A stretch of DNA of 63,676 nucleotides, taken from contig CAMDBU010000009.1 of assembly GCA_945889495.1 (NCBI GenBank), positions 1 through 63,676 of the forward strand, read 5' to 3'. The stretch is from Syntrophobacter sp. SbD2. Lineage in GTDB: Bacteria; Desulfobacterota; Binatia; UBA9968. A model generated the notes under the pieces. The model was not told where the DNA came from, did no database searches, and saw only the letters and a program-made list of their open reading frames with translations. Every line of letters begins with the position of its first letter. The stretch's first letter is position 1. The position numbers and the translations under genes were made by a program. This document shows positions 54,671-63,676 of the stretch, one piece after another.

Positions 54671-57600
54671 CTACTTTTCTTCGACCAGATCGACATCCAA
54701 GCCCAGGCTTTGGAGTTCCTTCACCATGACGTTGAACGACTCCGGCAGTCCAGGTTCGAGCAGATTTTCGCCCTTGACGATCGCCTCGTACATGCGCGTG
54801 CGGCCGACGACATCGTCGGACTTGACCGTCAGCATCTCTTGCAAGGTGTAGGCGGCGCCGTAGGCCTCCAGCGCCCAGACCTCCATCTCACCCAAGCGCT
54901 GGCCGCCGAACTGAGCCTTGCCGCCGAGCGGCTGCTGCGTGACTAAAGAGTAAGGTCCAGTGGAACGCGCGTGAATCTTGTCGTCGACCAAGTGATGCAG
55001 CTTCATGATGTACATGACGCCGACGGTCACTTTGCCATCGAAAGGTTCACCGCTCCGGCCGTCGTACAAGGTCGCTTGCCCGCTCGCCGGCAAACCGGCC
55101 TTGCGGATCAAGTTGAAAATTTCTTCTTCCGCCGCGCCATCGAAAACCGGCGACGCGATGCGCACGCCGTCGCGATACTTGGACGCCAGCTTTATCACTT
55201 CGGCATCCTTGGCGCCGTCGATCAGTTCGTTGGCGTCGCGGGTGTTTAAATAATCTTTCAAGCGCCGCCGTAGCGGCTCGATGTCACCGTTCTGGGTCTT
55301 CAACAGATCGTCGATCTGGTGGCCGAGACTGCGCGCCGCCCAACCTAAATGGGCTTCGAGAATCTGCCCAACGTTCATACGTGACGGCACGCCCAAGGGA
55401 TTCAGCACCACGTCCACCGGAGTGCCGTCTTCCAAATAGGGCATGTCTTCTTCCGGCAGGATGCGCGAGATGACGCCCTTGTTGCCATGGCGTCCGGCCA
55501 TCTTGTCGCCCACCTGCAGTTTGCGCTTGATGGCGACGAAAACCTTGACCATCTTGATCACGCCCGGCGGCAGTTCGTCGCCGCCACGCAGTTTCTCGAT
55601 CTTGTCTTCGAAAGCATGTTTGATCAGGTTGACCTGAGTCGTCGTGCTCTCGATGATCCGGCCGAGCTCGTTCTCCACCGATTCATTGTCGACCTGGATC
55701 TCGCTCCAGTAGGACATCGGCAGCTGATCGAGATCTTCCTCGGTCACTTCTTGGCCTTTGTTGAACAAAACTTTGCGGTTGTCGTCGGTGATGCGCGCCG
55801 CCAACTGGCGGCCGACCAGGAGCTTTTTCAAGCGGCGCAGCGCGCCTTCCTGGAGAATCCGCACTTCGTCATGTTGGTCCTTGCGCAGCCGGGTCACCTC
55901 TTCGTCTTCGATCGATTTGCTGCGATCGTCCTTGCCCAACCCCTTGCGCGAAAAGATCCTCACGTTGATCACGGTGCCTTCGACACCGGGAGGAACACGC
56001 AGGGAAGTATCGCGCACTTCGCCGGCCTTCTCGCCGAAGATCGCGCGCAAGAGCTTTTCTTCCGGCGACAATTGGGTCTCGCCCTTGGGGGTGATCTTAC
56101 CGACCAGGATATGGCCCGGTTTAACCTCGGCGCCGATGCGGATGATCCCGCTCTCATCGAGGTCGGTGAGCGCTTCGTCGCCGACGTTGGGAATATCCCG
56201 GGTGATTTCTTCCGGGCCCAATTTGGTATCGCGCGACACGCATTCAAATTCTTCGATGTGGATCGAGGTGTAAATATCCTCTTTGACCACCCGCTCGTTG
56301 ATCAGGATCGAATCTTCGAAGTTGTAGCCGCCCCAGGGCATCAGCGCGACGACCACGTTGCGGCCCAAGGCCAATTCGCCCATCTCGGTGGACGGGCCGT
56401 CGGCGATGACATCTCCGGCTTTGACCTGATCGCCGACTACGACGATGGGGCGCTGGTTATTACATGTGTTTTGATTGGAGCGCTGGTATTTCACCAGTTT
56501 GTAAATATCGACGCCGGTATCGCGCGAACCGGCCGGCTTGTCAGCCTTGACGACGATACGCGTGGAGTCGACGCTCTCGACCAGACCGTCGCGCCGGGCG
56601 ACGATGGTGACGCCGGAATCTCGCGCCACAGTGCGCTCCATGCCGGTGCCAACAAACGGCGCCTCGGTGCGAAGCAGCGGCACCGCTTGGCGCTGCATGT
56701 TGGAACCCATCAAGGCGCGGTTAGCGTCATCGTTTTCGAGGAATGGAATGAGCGAAGCGGCGACGCTGACCAGCTGGTTCGGCGACACGTCCATGAAGTT
56801 AACTTCTTCCGGACGAGCCATGACGAACTCGCCGCCCTTGCGCGACGACACCAACTCGGCGGTGAAATTACCGCGGCCATCGATGGGCGCGTTGGCCTGG
56901 GCGATCACATGATCTTCTTCTTCGAGGGCCGACAGATAGCGAATGCGGTCGCTGACCCGGCCGTTTTCCACTTCGCGGTAAGGCGTTTCGATGAAACCGA
57001 AATCGTTGACCCGCGCATAGGTGGTCAAGGACGCGATCAGACCGATGTTCGGACCTTCCGGGGTTTCGATCGGACAAACCCGGCCGTAATGGGTCGGATG
57101 CACGTCGCGCACTTCGAAACCGGCGCGCTCGCGGGTCAGACCGCCGGGACCGAGGGCCGAGAGCCGCCGCTTATGGGTGATCTCGGACAAGGGATTTGTC
57201 TGATCCATAAACTGCGACAGCTGGCTGGAGCCAAAGAATTCTTTTAACGCAGCCGACACCGGCTTGTAGTTGATCAGTTCCTGGGGCATCAAAGTTTCGA
57301 TGTCCTGCAAGCTCATCTTTTCCTTGATCGCCCGCTCCATGCGCACTAGACCGACGCGGAAGTGGTTTTCCACCAACTCGCCGACCGCGCGTACCCGGCG
57401 ATTACCCAGGTGATCGATATCATCCACCGAGCCGGTACCGTTCTTAAGCTCCATCAGATAGCGCACCACTTCGAGGATATCCTCTTTGCGCAACGTGCCC
57501 TGCTCCAGGGGAATATTGAGCTTGAGCCGATGGTTGAGCTTCAAGCGGCCGACCTTGGAAAGGTCATAGCGATCCGGATTGAAAAACAGGTTGTTGAAAA

Positions 57601-58780
57601 AGTTGGTCGACGATTCCACCGTCGGCGGATCGCCGGGCCGCAAGCGCCGGTAAATTTCGAGAACGGCATCTTGGGGGGATTTGATCCGGTCTTGCAGCAA
57701 GGTGTTGCGCAGATAGGGACCGACCGTGGATTCTTCGATGAACAGCACTTCGATCTGGGTCAGCCCCTTGTCACGGATGAGGTCCAATTTTTCTTGGGTA
57801 ATCTCGTGATTGCACTCGACCAAAACTTCTTTGCCATTGCCATGGGGATCGACGATGTCATGGGCGGCCACGCGGCCGAGAATCTCTTCCAAGGCGATCG
57901 GTACCTGCTTGATGCGCGCCGCTTCCATTTGGCGCAGCACCGGGCGGGTGAACTTCTTACCTTCCTTGACGATGACATCGTTGGACTTGGGATCGCGCAC
58001 GTCGGCACTCACCTTGGCGCCCAACAGATGGCTGGCGTTGAAATCCACCGTGGTCTTGCGCCCGTCGAAGTGAATCGTGTCGCTGCGGTAGTAATAATTG
58101 AGCAGGTCCTCGCTGGTCATGCCGAGGGCGCGCAGCAGCACGGTGGCGTGAAACTTACGCCGCCGGTCGATGCGCACATAAACCACGTCGCGCGGATCGA
58201 ATTCGAGATCGACCCAGGAGCCGCGGTAGGGAATCACCCGCGCCGAGTAGAGCAGCTTGCCACTGGCATGGGTCTTCCCCTTGTCATGCTCGAAGAAGAC
58301 TCCCGGCGAGCGGTGCAACTGGCTGACGATGACCCGCTCGGTGCCGTTGATCATAAAGGTGCCGTTGATCGTCATGAGCGGCACTTCACCGAAGTACACT
58401 TCCTGCTCCTTGACGTTCTTAATGCTGCGCGCGCCGGTCTGCTGATCGACGTCCCACAACACCAACTGCACCGTCACCTTCAACGGCGCGGCATAGGTCA
58501 TGCCGCGCTGGTGACATTCCTCGACGTCGTACTTGGGCTCGCCGAGGGTATAACTGACAAATTCCAAAGAAGCGGTTTCGTTAAAATCCTTAATCGGAAA
58601 AACCGACTTGAACACCTCTTGCAGTCCCATGCCCTGGCGCTCGGTGGGCGGGGCATCTTTCTGCAGGAACAACTCGTAGGAGTTTTTCTGGATTTCGATC
58701 AAATACGGGAGCTCGATAATTTTTCGAATTCTCCCGAAGCTACGGCGGAATCGTAAGTTATTGGCAACCTGAAATGCCAT
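54671..58780 (-). CDS. rpoB: RNA polymerase beta subunit
   Basis: The 1369-residue protein contains the rifampicin-pocket region ([36 protein letters not shown]), the catalytic [11 protein letters not shown] motif, and the C-terminal [21 protein letters not shown]. The start is [18 protein letters not shown]. The gene follows rplL by 74 bases. Length and motifs are normal for a diderm bacterium. Confidence 0.98.
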   Translation of the reverse strand: MAFQVANNLRFRRSFGRIRKIIELPYLIEIQKNSYELFLQKDAPPTERQGMGLQEVFKSVFPIKDFNETASLEFVSYTLGEPKYDVEECHQRGMTYAAPLKVTVQLVLWDVDQQTGARSIKNVKEQEVYFGEVPLMTINGTFMINGTERVIVSQLHRSPGVFFEHDKGKTHASGKLLYSARVIPYRGSWVDLEFDPRDVVYVRIDRRRKFHATVLLRALGMTSEDLLNYYYRSDTIHFDGRKTTVDFNASHLLGAKVSADVRDPKSNDVIVKEGKKFTRPVLRQMEAARIKQVPIALEEILGRVAAHDIVDPHGNGKEVLVECNHEITQEKLDLIRDKGLTQIEVLFIEESTVGPYLRNTLLQDRIKSPQDAVLEIYRRLRPGDPPTVESSTNFFNNLFFNPDRYDLSKVGRLKLNHRLKLNIPLEQGTLRKEDILEVVRYLMELKNGTGSVDDIDHLGNRRVRAVGELVENHFRVGLVRMERAIKEKMSLQDIETLMPQELINYKPVSAALKEFFGSSQLSQFMDQTNPLSEITHKRRLSALGPGGLTRERAGFEVRDVHPTHYGRVCPIETPEGPNIGLIASLTTYARVNDFGFIETPYREVENGRVSDRIRYLSALEEEDHVIAQANAPIDGRGNFTAELVSSRKGGEFVMARPEEVNFMDVSPNQLVSVAASLIPFLENDDANRALMGSNMQRQAVPLLRTEAPFVGTGMERTVARDSGVTIVARRDGLVESVDSTRIVVKADKPAGSRDTGVDIYKLVKYQRSNQNTCNNQRPIVVVGDQVKAGDVIADGPSTEMGELALGRNVVVALMPWGGYNFEDSILINERVVKEDIYTSIHIEEFECVSRDTKLGPEEITRDIPNVGDEALTDLDESGIIRIGAEVKPGHILVGKITPKGETQLSPEEKLLRAIFGEKAGEVRDTSLRVPPGVEGTVINVRIFSRKGLGKDDRSKSIEDEEVTRLRKDQHDEVRILQEGALRRLKKLLVGRQLAARITDDNRKVLFNKGQEVTEEDLDQLPMSYWSEIQVDNESVENELGRIIESTTTQVNLIKHAFEDKIEKLRGGDELPPGVIKMVKVFVAIKRKLQVGDKMAGRHGNKGVISRILPEEDMPYLEDGTPVDVVLNPLGVPSRMNVGQILEAHLGWAARSLGHQIDDLLKTQNGDIEPLRRRLKDYLNTRDANELIDGAKDAEVIKLASKYRDGVRIASPVFDGAAEEEIFNLIRKAGLPASGQATLYDGRSGEPFDGKVTVGVMYIMKLHHLVDDKIHARSTGPYSLVTQQPLGGKAQFGGQRLGEMEVWALEAYGAAYTLQEMLTVKSDDVVGRTRMYEAIVKGENLLEPGLPESFNVMVKELQSLGLDVDLVEEK

Positions 58781-58854
58781 GCGTGCTCCTCTCTCGAACT
58801 AGCGGTCAACGATCCATTTCAATTCAAACAACGGAACGATCCACTGCGAGAGAT

Positions 58855-59232
58855 TTACTTGATTTCGACCTTGGCGCCCTGCTCTTCGAGCTTCTTCTTG
58901 ATGCTCTCGGCATCGGCCTTGGACACGCCCTCTTTGACCGGCTTGGGCGCGCCATCGACCAAGTCCTTGGCTTCCTTCAAACCCAACCCGGTGAGTTCGC
59001 GGACCACCTTGATGACCTGAATCTTCTTCTCGCCGGCCTCGGCGAGAATGACGTTGAATTCAGTCTGCTCCTCAGCTGCCGCCGCCGCTGGGCCGGCTGC
59101 CGCCGCCATGGCCACTGGAGCCGCCGCGCTTACGCCTAACTCTTCCTCGAGCTCTTTTACCAGAGTCGCCGCATCCATCAAGGTCATGTTCTTGATGTAA
59201 TCCTTAACCTGTTCTCTTGATACGCCTTCCAT
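58855..59232 (-). CDS. rplL: 50S ribosomal protein L7/L12
   Basis: The 125-residue protein has an N-terminal dimerisation helix, an alanine-rich hinge ([17 protein letters not shown]) and the C-terminal factor-binding domain ([32 protein letters not shown]). Multiple copies form the stalk that recruits EF-Tu and EF-G. It follows rplJ by 38 bases. Confidence 0.97.
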   Translation of the reverse strand: MEGVSREQVKDYIKNMTLMDAATLVKELEEELGVSAAAPVAMAAAAGPAAAAAEEQTEFNVILAEAGEKKIQVIKVVRELTGLGLKEAKDLVDGAPKPVKEGVSKADAESIKKKLEEQGAKVEIK

Positions 59233-59270
59233 AACTTTCCCCCTTTAAAATAACTGCAAAATAATGATGG

Positions 59271-59813
59271 TTATTCGCCTTTGGTTTTACGCAACGATTC
59301 GAGCAGTCGAACCATCTGCGCGCCCGGTTCTTGAATCGTCCGCAGCAATTGGGTCGCCGGCGCGTTGATCATCGCCAACAACTTGGCCTGCAATTCCGGC
59401 TTGCTCGGCATCTGCGACAAAACTTTGACTCCCGCCGCATCCATGAAACGGCCTTCGAAAACCCCGCCCTTGATCGTCAGCTTGTCATTTTCGCCGGCGA
59501 ACTTGAGCAACGCCTTGGTCAGCACCACCGGATCTTCGTAGGCGAATACCCAGCCGTTGGGTCCTTCGAGCAATTTCTCCAGGTCGCCGTAAACGGTGTC
59601 CTTGAGCGCCCGGCGCACCAGGGTGTTCTTGATCACTTGATACTCGCCCGAAGCCTGGCGCACTTCGCGGCGCAGCTTGGTCATCTGCGCGACGCTCAAA
59701 CCGCGATACTCGGTGACAATCGCCAGCTTGGCGGACTTGAGGCGCGCGTGAACGGCGTTCACCGTTTCGGATTTCTCGCCGTAACCGGCACGGACAACTT
59801 GCGCTTCCGACAT
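59271..59813 (-). CDS. rplJ: 50S ribosomal protein L10
   Basis: The 180-residue protein has the L10 RNA-binding domain (LAIVTEYRGLSVAQMTKLRR, YQVIKNTLVRRAL) and the C-terminal helix that carries L7/L12 dimers. The gap to rplA upstream is only 60 bases, too short for the large L10 leader of E. coli, so control of the stalk genes probably works differently. Confidence 0.97.
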   Translation of the reverse strand: MSEAQVVRAGYGEKSETVNAVHARLKSAKLAIVTEYRGLSVAQMTKLRREVRQASGEYQVIKNTLVRRALKDTVYGDLEKLLEGPNGWVFAYEDPVVLTKALLKFAGENDKLTIKGGVFEGRFMDAAGVKVLSQMPSKPELQAKLLAMINAPATQLLRTIQEPGAQMVRLLESLRKTKGE

Positions 59814-59873
59814 TTTCTTCTCCCTGCTCCTACTTTGAACTGTTGATGGGGCCGGCGAAATCGCTGCCGGCCG

Positions 59874-60578
59874 TTAGGCCGCCATGGCCCGAATCTGCGC
59901 CAAATCGATCTTGATCCCCGGTCCCATGGTGGTGGCAACCGTGACGCCCTTGATGTAGTTGCCCTTGGCGGAGGCCGGCTTGGCGCGCAAGACGGTCTGC
60001 AAGACCAGGCGCGCATTGTCGATCAACTGGTCGGCGGAAAACGAAGCCCGGCCCACTGGCACATGGACGATGCCGGCTTTGTCGACACGAAATTCCAGCT
60101 TACCGGCCTTGATCTCGCGCACCGCCTTGCCGATGTCCAAGCTCACCGTGCCGGTCTTCGGGTTGGGCATGAGACCGCGCGGTCCGAGGATCTTACCGAT
60201 GCGGCCCACCGCCGCCATCATATCTGGCGTCGCCACGGCCTTGTCAAAATCGAGCCAGCCTTCGCTGATCTTCTTGATCAGTTCGTCGCTGCCGATGAAG
60301 TCGGCGCCAGCCTCTTGGGCTTCGCGCTCTTTTTCACCCTTGGCGAAGGCCAACACGCGCACGGTCTTACCCATGCCGTGGGGCAACGCGACGGTGCCGC
60401 GAATATTTTGATCCGCCTGGCGCGGATCGACGCCCAGACGGATCGCCAAATCGACGGTTTCATCGAATTTCGCCCGGGCGGTTTCCTTGACCAGTTTTAA
60501 ACTATCTTCTAGTTGGTAGCGTTGGTTGCGGTCGACTTTTTCCATCGCGCTACGAAAACTTTTTCCCTTTGCACTCAT
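59874..60578 (-). CDS. rplA: 50S ribosomal protein L1
   Basis: The 234-residue protein has the L1 features [20 protein letters not shown] and the signature [22 protein letters not shown], plus the C-terminal [18 protein letters not shown]1 forms the mobile stalk at the E site and represses the L11 operon in E. coli. It follows rplK by 43 bases. Confidence 0.97.
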   Translation of the reverse strand: MSAKGKSFRSAMEKVDRNQRYQLEDSLKLVKETARAKFDETVDLAIRLGVDPRQADQNIRGTVALPHGMGKTVRVLAFAKGEKEREAQEAGADFIGSDELIKKISEGWLDFDKAVATPDMMAAVGRIGKILGPRGLMPNPKTGTVSLDIGKAVREIKAGKLEFRVDKAGIVHVPVGRASFSADQLIDNARLVLQTVLRAKPASAKGNYIKGVTVATTMGPGIKIDLAQIRAMAA

Positions 60579-60621
60579 GGCATCCCTCGATTGTGGCGGA
60601 GCTAATTTGCGATTGGCCGAG

Positions 60622-61047
60622 CTAACCTTCGACTTCCAAGCCGATGCTGCGCGCCGTGCCGGCGACCGATTTCACCGCCGCGGCGAGATCGCTGGCGGTG
60701 AGATCTTTAAGTTTGAGCTCGGCGATCTCTCTAACCTGCGCCATGGTCACCTTACCAGCCTTAATTTTACCCGGCTCCTTAGAGCCCTTTTCCAAACCGG
60801 CGGCCTTTTTGAGCAAGACCGAGGCGGGCGGTGTCTTGGTGACAAATGTAAACGAGCGGTCGGCGTAGACGGTGATGACCACCGGGGTCACCATGCCCAT
60901 CTGCGCCTGGGTGGCGGCGTTGAATGCCTTGCAAAATTCCATGATGTTGACGCCGCGCTGGCCCAACGCCGGACCGATCGGCGGACTAGGATTGGCCTGC
61001 CCCGCCGGTATCTGTAATTTGATTTCGCCGATGACTTTCTTAGCCAT
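60622..61047 (-). CDS. rplK: 50S ribosomal protein L11
   Basis: The 141-residue protein starts [20 protein letters not shown], with the proline-rich [20 protein letters not shown] hinge. The C-terminal [20 protein letters not shown] contacts the GTPase-associated centre. It follows nusG by 23 bases. Confidence 0.97.
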   Translation of the reverse strand: MAKKVIGEIKLQIPAGQANPSPPIGPALGQRGVNIMEFCKAFNAATQAQMGMVTPVVITVYADRSFTFVTKTPPASVLLKKAAGLEKGSKEPGKIKAGKVTMAQVREIAELKLKDLTASDLAAAVKSVAGTARSIGLEVEG

Positions 61048-61070
61048 TGTTCCGACCCTTCTAAAGCTAA

Positions 61071-61601
61071 CTAATTGCGCTCAACCTGGACAAACTCCAG
61101 CTCGACCGGAGTGGCGCGCCCAAAGATACTGATCAAGACGCGCAGCTTGCCCTTTTCCGGCTTGACCTCTTCGACCACGCCGTTGAAATCCGCGAACGGA
61201 CCATCGACCACCTTGACGTTTTCACCGACCGAGAACGACACTCGCGGCTTGGGCTTGATCGCCCCCTCTTCCATCTGCTGGGTGATCGCGCGCACTTCCT
61301 CGTCGCTGACCGACGGTGGGTTGGTGCTGCCGCCAACAAAGCCGGTGACCTTGGGGGTCTCTTTAACCACATGCCAAGTCTCGTCGTTGAGTTCCATCTG
61401 GACGAGAATATAACCGGGGAAAAACTTGCGCGACGAAGTTTTCTTTTTGCCCTTGACCAGCTCGACGACTTTTTCCATCGGCACCATAACTTCGCCAAAC
61501 AGTTCTTGCTTACCCAACTGCCTAACGCGCTCGTCTAGGGCCGCCTTGGTCTTTTGTTCAAAGCCAGAAAAGGTGTGTACGATGTACCACTGTTTCGCCA
61601 T
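61071..61601 (-). CDS. nusG: Transcription elongation factor NusG
   Basis: The 176-residue protein has the NGN domain ([29 protein letters not shown]) and a C-terminal KOW domain ([23 protein letters not shown]). NusG speeds elongation, aids Rho, and links polymerase to S10 on the leading ribosome. It follows secE by 18 bases. Confidence 0.97.
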   Translation of the reverse strand: MAKQWYIVHTFSGFEQKTKAALDERVRQLGKQELFGEVMVPMEKVVELVKGKKKTSSRKFFPGYILVQMELNDETWHVVKETPKVTGFVGGSTNPPSVSDEEVRAITQQMEEGAIKPKPRVSFSVGENVKVVDGPFADFNGVVEEVKPEKGKLRVLISIFGRATPVELEFVQVERN

Positions 61602-61619
61602 AGAGGAGGACCTAAATCG

Positions 61620-61835
61620 TTAGCCGATAATCGCCTGGACCGCCTTGGTCAACATGAAATCCACCGTTGCCAAGTACAAGGACACCAGGATAACCACAAC
61701 GATGACGACCATCGTCGCCATGTAAGTTTCCTTACGCGACGGCCAATGCACCTTCTGCAATTCCTGCCAGGACTCTTTGCAGAATTGGACGCCATTGCTG
61801 ACGCCGTCCTGGACTTTTTGGATCCAATCCCCCAT
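61620..61835 (-). CDS. secE: Protein translocase subunit SecE
   Basis: The 71-residue protein is the short single-helix SecE form: an amphipathic N-terminal region (CKESWQELQKVHWPSRKE) and one transmembrane helix (ATMVVIVVVILVSLYLATVD). It clamps SecY. It lies between tRNA-Trp and nusG, the usual place. Confidence 0.94.
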   Translation of the reverse strand: MGDWIQKVQDGVSNGVQFCKESWQELQKVHWPSRKETYMATMVVIVVVILVSLYLATVDFMLTKAVQAIIG

Positions 61836-61860
61836 GCGAAGTTTCTCCAGCCTAATAACG

Positions 61861-61937
61861 TGGCGGGTCAGGCAGGACTCGAACCTGCAACAACCGGATT
61901 TGGAGTCCGGCGCTCTACCAATTGGAGCTACTGACCC
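61861..61937 (-). tRNA. tRNA-Trp (anticodon CCA)
   Basis: The cloverleaf reads from GGGTCAG at the 5' end (61937) to CTGACCC, G and an encoded CCA at 61861. The D arm is GCTC/GAGC. The anticodon loop CTCCAAA is closed by the stem CCGGA/TCCGG, giving anticodon CCA for tryptophan. The T arm is GCAGG-TTCGAGT-CCTGC. It is co-transcribed between rpmG and secE. Confidence 0.95.
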
Positions 61938-61948
61938 CTGTATCCGCG

Positions 61949-62101
61949 CTAAACCTTAACCTCACGATGCAGGGTATGCGACCGACAAGAAGCGCAAAAC
62001 TTCTTGAGCGACAGTTTCTCGGTGGTGGTCTTCCGGTTCTTCGACGAGGTGTAATTTTTCCGTTTACACTTATCGCAGGCAAAACCTATAAGCTCTCGCA
62101 T
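61949..62101 (-). CDS. rpmG: 50S ribosomal protein L33
   Basis: A 50-residue frame starts MRELIGFACDKCKRKNYTSS and continues through SLKKFCASCRSHTLHREVKV. The two CxxC pairs mark the zinc-binding C+ form. AGGAGG lies eight bases before the ATG. It lies between tuf and tRNA-Trp, 11 bases from the tRNA. It is too short to stand out among long ORFs but is certain from sequence. Confidence 0.96.
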   Translation of the reverse strand: MRELIGFACDKCKRKNYTSSKNRKTTTEKLSLKKFCASCRSHTLHREVKV

Positions 62102-62131
62102 GATCTTATCCTCCTGTCGCGCCGGGTTCGG

Positions 62132-63322
62132 TTACTGAACGATCTTGGTAACCACGCCAGCGCCGACCGTACGGCCACCTTCACGAATAGCGAACTTCAG
62201 GCCCTGGTCCATGGCCACCGGGTTGATGAGTTCGATTTCAACATTGATATTGTCGCCGGGCATGACCATTTCCGTACCTTCGGGAAGTTTGACAACTCCG
62301 GTAACGTCGGTGGTGCGGAAGTAAAACTGCGGCCGGTAGCCATTGAAAAACGGTGTATGACGGCCGCCCTCTTCTTTGGTCAAGACGTAAGCTTCGGCAT
62401 TGAACTTGGTGTGCGGCGTGATGCTGCCGGGCTTGGCCAAAACCTGCCCGCGTTCGACTTCTTCACGCTTGGTGCCGCGCAGGAGCACGCCGACGTTGTC
62501 GCCAGCGCGACCTTCATCGAGCAGCTTGCGGAACATTTCAACGCCAGTGGCGACCGTCTTTTGGGTTGGCTTGAAACCGACAATCTCGATTTCTTCGCCG
62601 ACCTTAATGACGCCGCGCTCAATGCGCCCGGTGACGACCGTGCCACGACCGCTGATGGTGAACACGTCTTCCACCGGCATAATGAACGGCTTATCGATTT
62701 CCCGTTCCGGTTCTTGAATGAAGGCGTCGACCGCGTCCATCAATTTTAAGATCGCGCCTTCGCCCATTTCGGAGGTGTCACCTTCGAGTGCCTTAAGCGC
62801 GCTGCCGATGACGATCGGGGTATCGTCGCCGGGGAACTTGTACTTGGAGAGCAGCTCGCGGACTTCGAGCTCGACCAGTTCCAAGAGCTCTTTGTCGTCG
62901 ACCATATCGGCCTTGTTGAGAAAAACCACGATGCCGGGAACGCCAACTTGGCGCGCCAGCAAGATATGCTCGCGGGTCTGCGGCATCGGCCCATCGGCCG
63001 CGGAAACCACCAGGATGGCGCCGTCCATTTGCGCCGCGCCAGTGATCATGTTCTTGACGTAGTCGGCATGGCCAGGGCAATCGACGTGAGCGTAATGCCG
63101 CTTGTCGGTCTCGTACTCGACATGGGCAATATTGATGGTCACGCCGCGTTCTCGTTCTTCCGGCGCCTTATCGATCTGATCGTAGGCCAGGAAAGTGGCT
63201 CGCCCGGACTTCGCCAGCACCTTGGTGATCGCCGCGGTCAAGGTAGTCTTGCCGTGGTCGACGTGACCGATCGTACCGATATTTAAATGTGGTTTCTTGC
63301 GCTCAAACTTCGCCTTGCTCAT
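62132..63322 (-). CDS. tuf: Elongation factor Tu
   Basis: The 396-residue GTPase has [10 protein letters not shown] near residue 19, DCPGHADYV and NKADMVDD, followed by domains II and III ([40 protein letters not shown]). It delivers aminoacyl-tRNA to the ribosome. It is the only tuf in this window and lies in the tRNA-tuf-secE context rather than next to fusA. Confidence 0.98.
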   Translation of the reverse strand: MSKAKFERKKPHLNIGTIGHVDHGKTTLTAAITKVLAKSGRATFLAYDQIDKAPEERERGVTINIAHVEYETDKRHYAHVDCPGHADYVKNMITGAAQMDGAILVVSAADGPMPQTREHILLARQVGVPGIVVFLNKADMVDDKELLELVELEVRELLSKYKFPGDDTPIVIGSALKALEGDTSEMGEGAILKLMDAVDAFIQEPEREIDKPFIMPVEDVFTISGRGTVVTGRIERGVIKVGEEIEIVGFKPTQKTVATGVEMFRKLLDEGRAGDNVGVLLRGTKREEVERGQVLAKPGSITPHTKFNAEAYVLTKEEGGRHTPFFNGYRPQFYFRTTDVTGVVKLPEGTEMVMPGDNINVEIELINPVAMDQGLKFAIREGGRTVGAGVVTKIVQ

Positions 63323-63407
63323 CGCATCCTCCTAATTGATTTCCGAATCATCACCCTTAAATTACCGCTACTCATTACCCCCAGAGCACCCTTAAGCAAA
63401 AAGGCAA

Positions 63408-63480
63408 AGCCCAGGAGCGGGATTGAACCGCTGACCTCGTCCTTACCAAGGACGTGCTCTACCGACTGAGCTACCTGGGC
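63408..63480 (-). tRNA. tRNA-Thr (anticodon GGT)
   Basis: The acceptor stem GCCCAGG/CCTGGGC, D arm GCTC/GAGC, anticodon stem CGTCC/GGACG with loop TTGGTAA, and T arm with GGTTCAATCC form a complete cloverleaf. The anticodon is GGT, for threonine. CCA is not encoded at the 3' end (TTTG follows), so it must be added by the nucleotidyltransferase, unlike in the neighbouring tRNAs. Confidence 0.95.
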
Positions 63481-63569
63481 ATGTCGGTCAATGGCAACCG
63501 ACCGCTAAATGCCCAACTACGGGCAAGAGACCGGCCATGGGAAAATGCCATCCGCTTGTATTACCAATG

Positions 63570-63645
63570 TGGAGCGGGAAACGGGACTCGAACCCGCGAC
63601 CCCAAGCTTGGAAGGCTTGCGCTCTACCAACTGAGCTATTCCCGC
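63570..63645 (-). tRNA. tRNA-Gly (anticodon TCC)
   Basis: The acceptor stem GCGGGAA/TTCCCGC, D arm GCTC/GAGC, anticodon stem CAAGC/GCTTG with loop CTTCCAA, and T arm GCGGG-TTCGAGT-CCCGT form a full cloverleaf with CCA encoded. The anticodon is TCC, for glycine. It lies upstream of tRNA-Thr in the standard cluster. Confidence 0.95.
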
Positions 63646-63650
63646 AAAAT

Positions 63651-63676
63651 TGGTGGAGAGGGAAGGATTCGAACCT
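63651..63676 (-). tRNA. 3' end of a tRNA, probably tRNA-Tyr (partial)
   Basis: The window edge cuts a minus-strand tRNA. Its T arm (AGGTTCGAATCCTTC), acceptor strand (CCTCTCC), discriminator A and encoded CCA are visible. The order tyr-gly-thr-tuf is widely conserved, and the 3' sequence fits tRNA-Tyr. The anticodon lies outside the window, so the identity is inferred. Confidence 0.7.

Noticed and set aside
55487-57247. 586-codon plus-strand frame opposite rpoB
   Set aside because: It is antisense to the conserved rpoB sequence and reflects high GC and codon bias. The translation is histidine- and leucine-rich without any domain.
59814-59873. L10-type ribosomal leader before rplJ
   Set aside because: Only 60 bases separate rplA and rplJ, and no conserved leader fold can be recognised.

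Overview
The window reads as a chromosomal segment of a Gram-negative, GC-rich bacterium (housekeeping genes close to 60% GC by eye). An LptD homologue implies an LPS outer membrane. The gene neighbourhoods (an argS plus SPOR-domain gene pair, the trp order, and C+ zinc forms of L33, L36, S4 and S14) suggest an uncultured lineage of the old Deltaproteobacteria or a neighbour such as Binatota or Tectomicrobia. That placement is a guess from gene content, not a phylogeny.

Bases 1-14961 hold one plus-strand glycosyltransferase facing a long minus-strand run: argS, a SPOR protein, trpD, trpC, trpF, trpB, trpA, folC and lptD. The run couples tryptophan synthesis from anthranilate, folate polyglutamylation and outer-membrane assembly in what looks like one transcription unit. 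trpE and trpG are absent, and accD, often found next to folC, is missing. A low-complexity repeat block sits between trpC and trpF. Upstream on the same strand lie a MORN-like hypothetical, a KptA-type RNA 2'-phosphotransferase, a beta-hydroxyacid dehydrogenase and a cupin.

Bases 15240-29257 are the accessory part. They contain a large hybrid histidine kinase with three GAF domains and a TIR-membrane-TPR protein. They also contain a two-gene cassette that looks like an anti-phage restriction system: a helicase with an N-terminal PLD/HKD nuclease domain, overlapping by four bases an Eco57I-type adenine methyltransferase. Next come a ribbon-helix-helix regulator coupled to a small membrane protein, and an orphan Xre/MbcA-type antitoxin with a very clear promoter. 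The cassette is flanked by gene-poor stretches with related sequence in inverted orientation, so it may have arrived as a unit.

Bases 29387-32127 encode sulfate activation (cysD and a fused cysNC). Bases 32224-63676 are the fused beta, str, S10, spc and alpha housekeeping super-locus, all on the minus strand. In transcription order it runs tRNA-Tyr (partial), tRNA-Gly, tRNA-Thr, tuf, rpmG, tRNA-Trp, secE, nusG, rplKAJL, rpoBC, rpsL, rpsG, fusA, rpsJ to rplO, secY, adk, map, infA, rpmJ, rpsM, rpsK, rpsD, rpoA and rplQ, and it ends in a strong intrinsic terminator. rpmD (L30) is missing from its usual slot, and no second tuf lies between fusA and rpsJ. The most interesting candidate system is the PLD-helicase and methylase cassette with its flanks. 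The TIR protein, the RHH-membrane pair and the trp repeat block are secondary leads.
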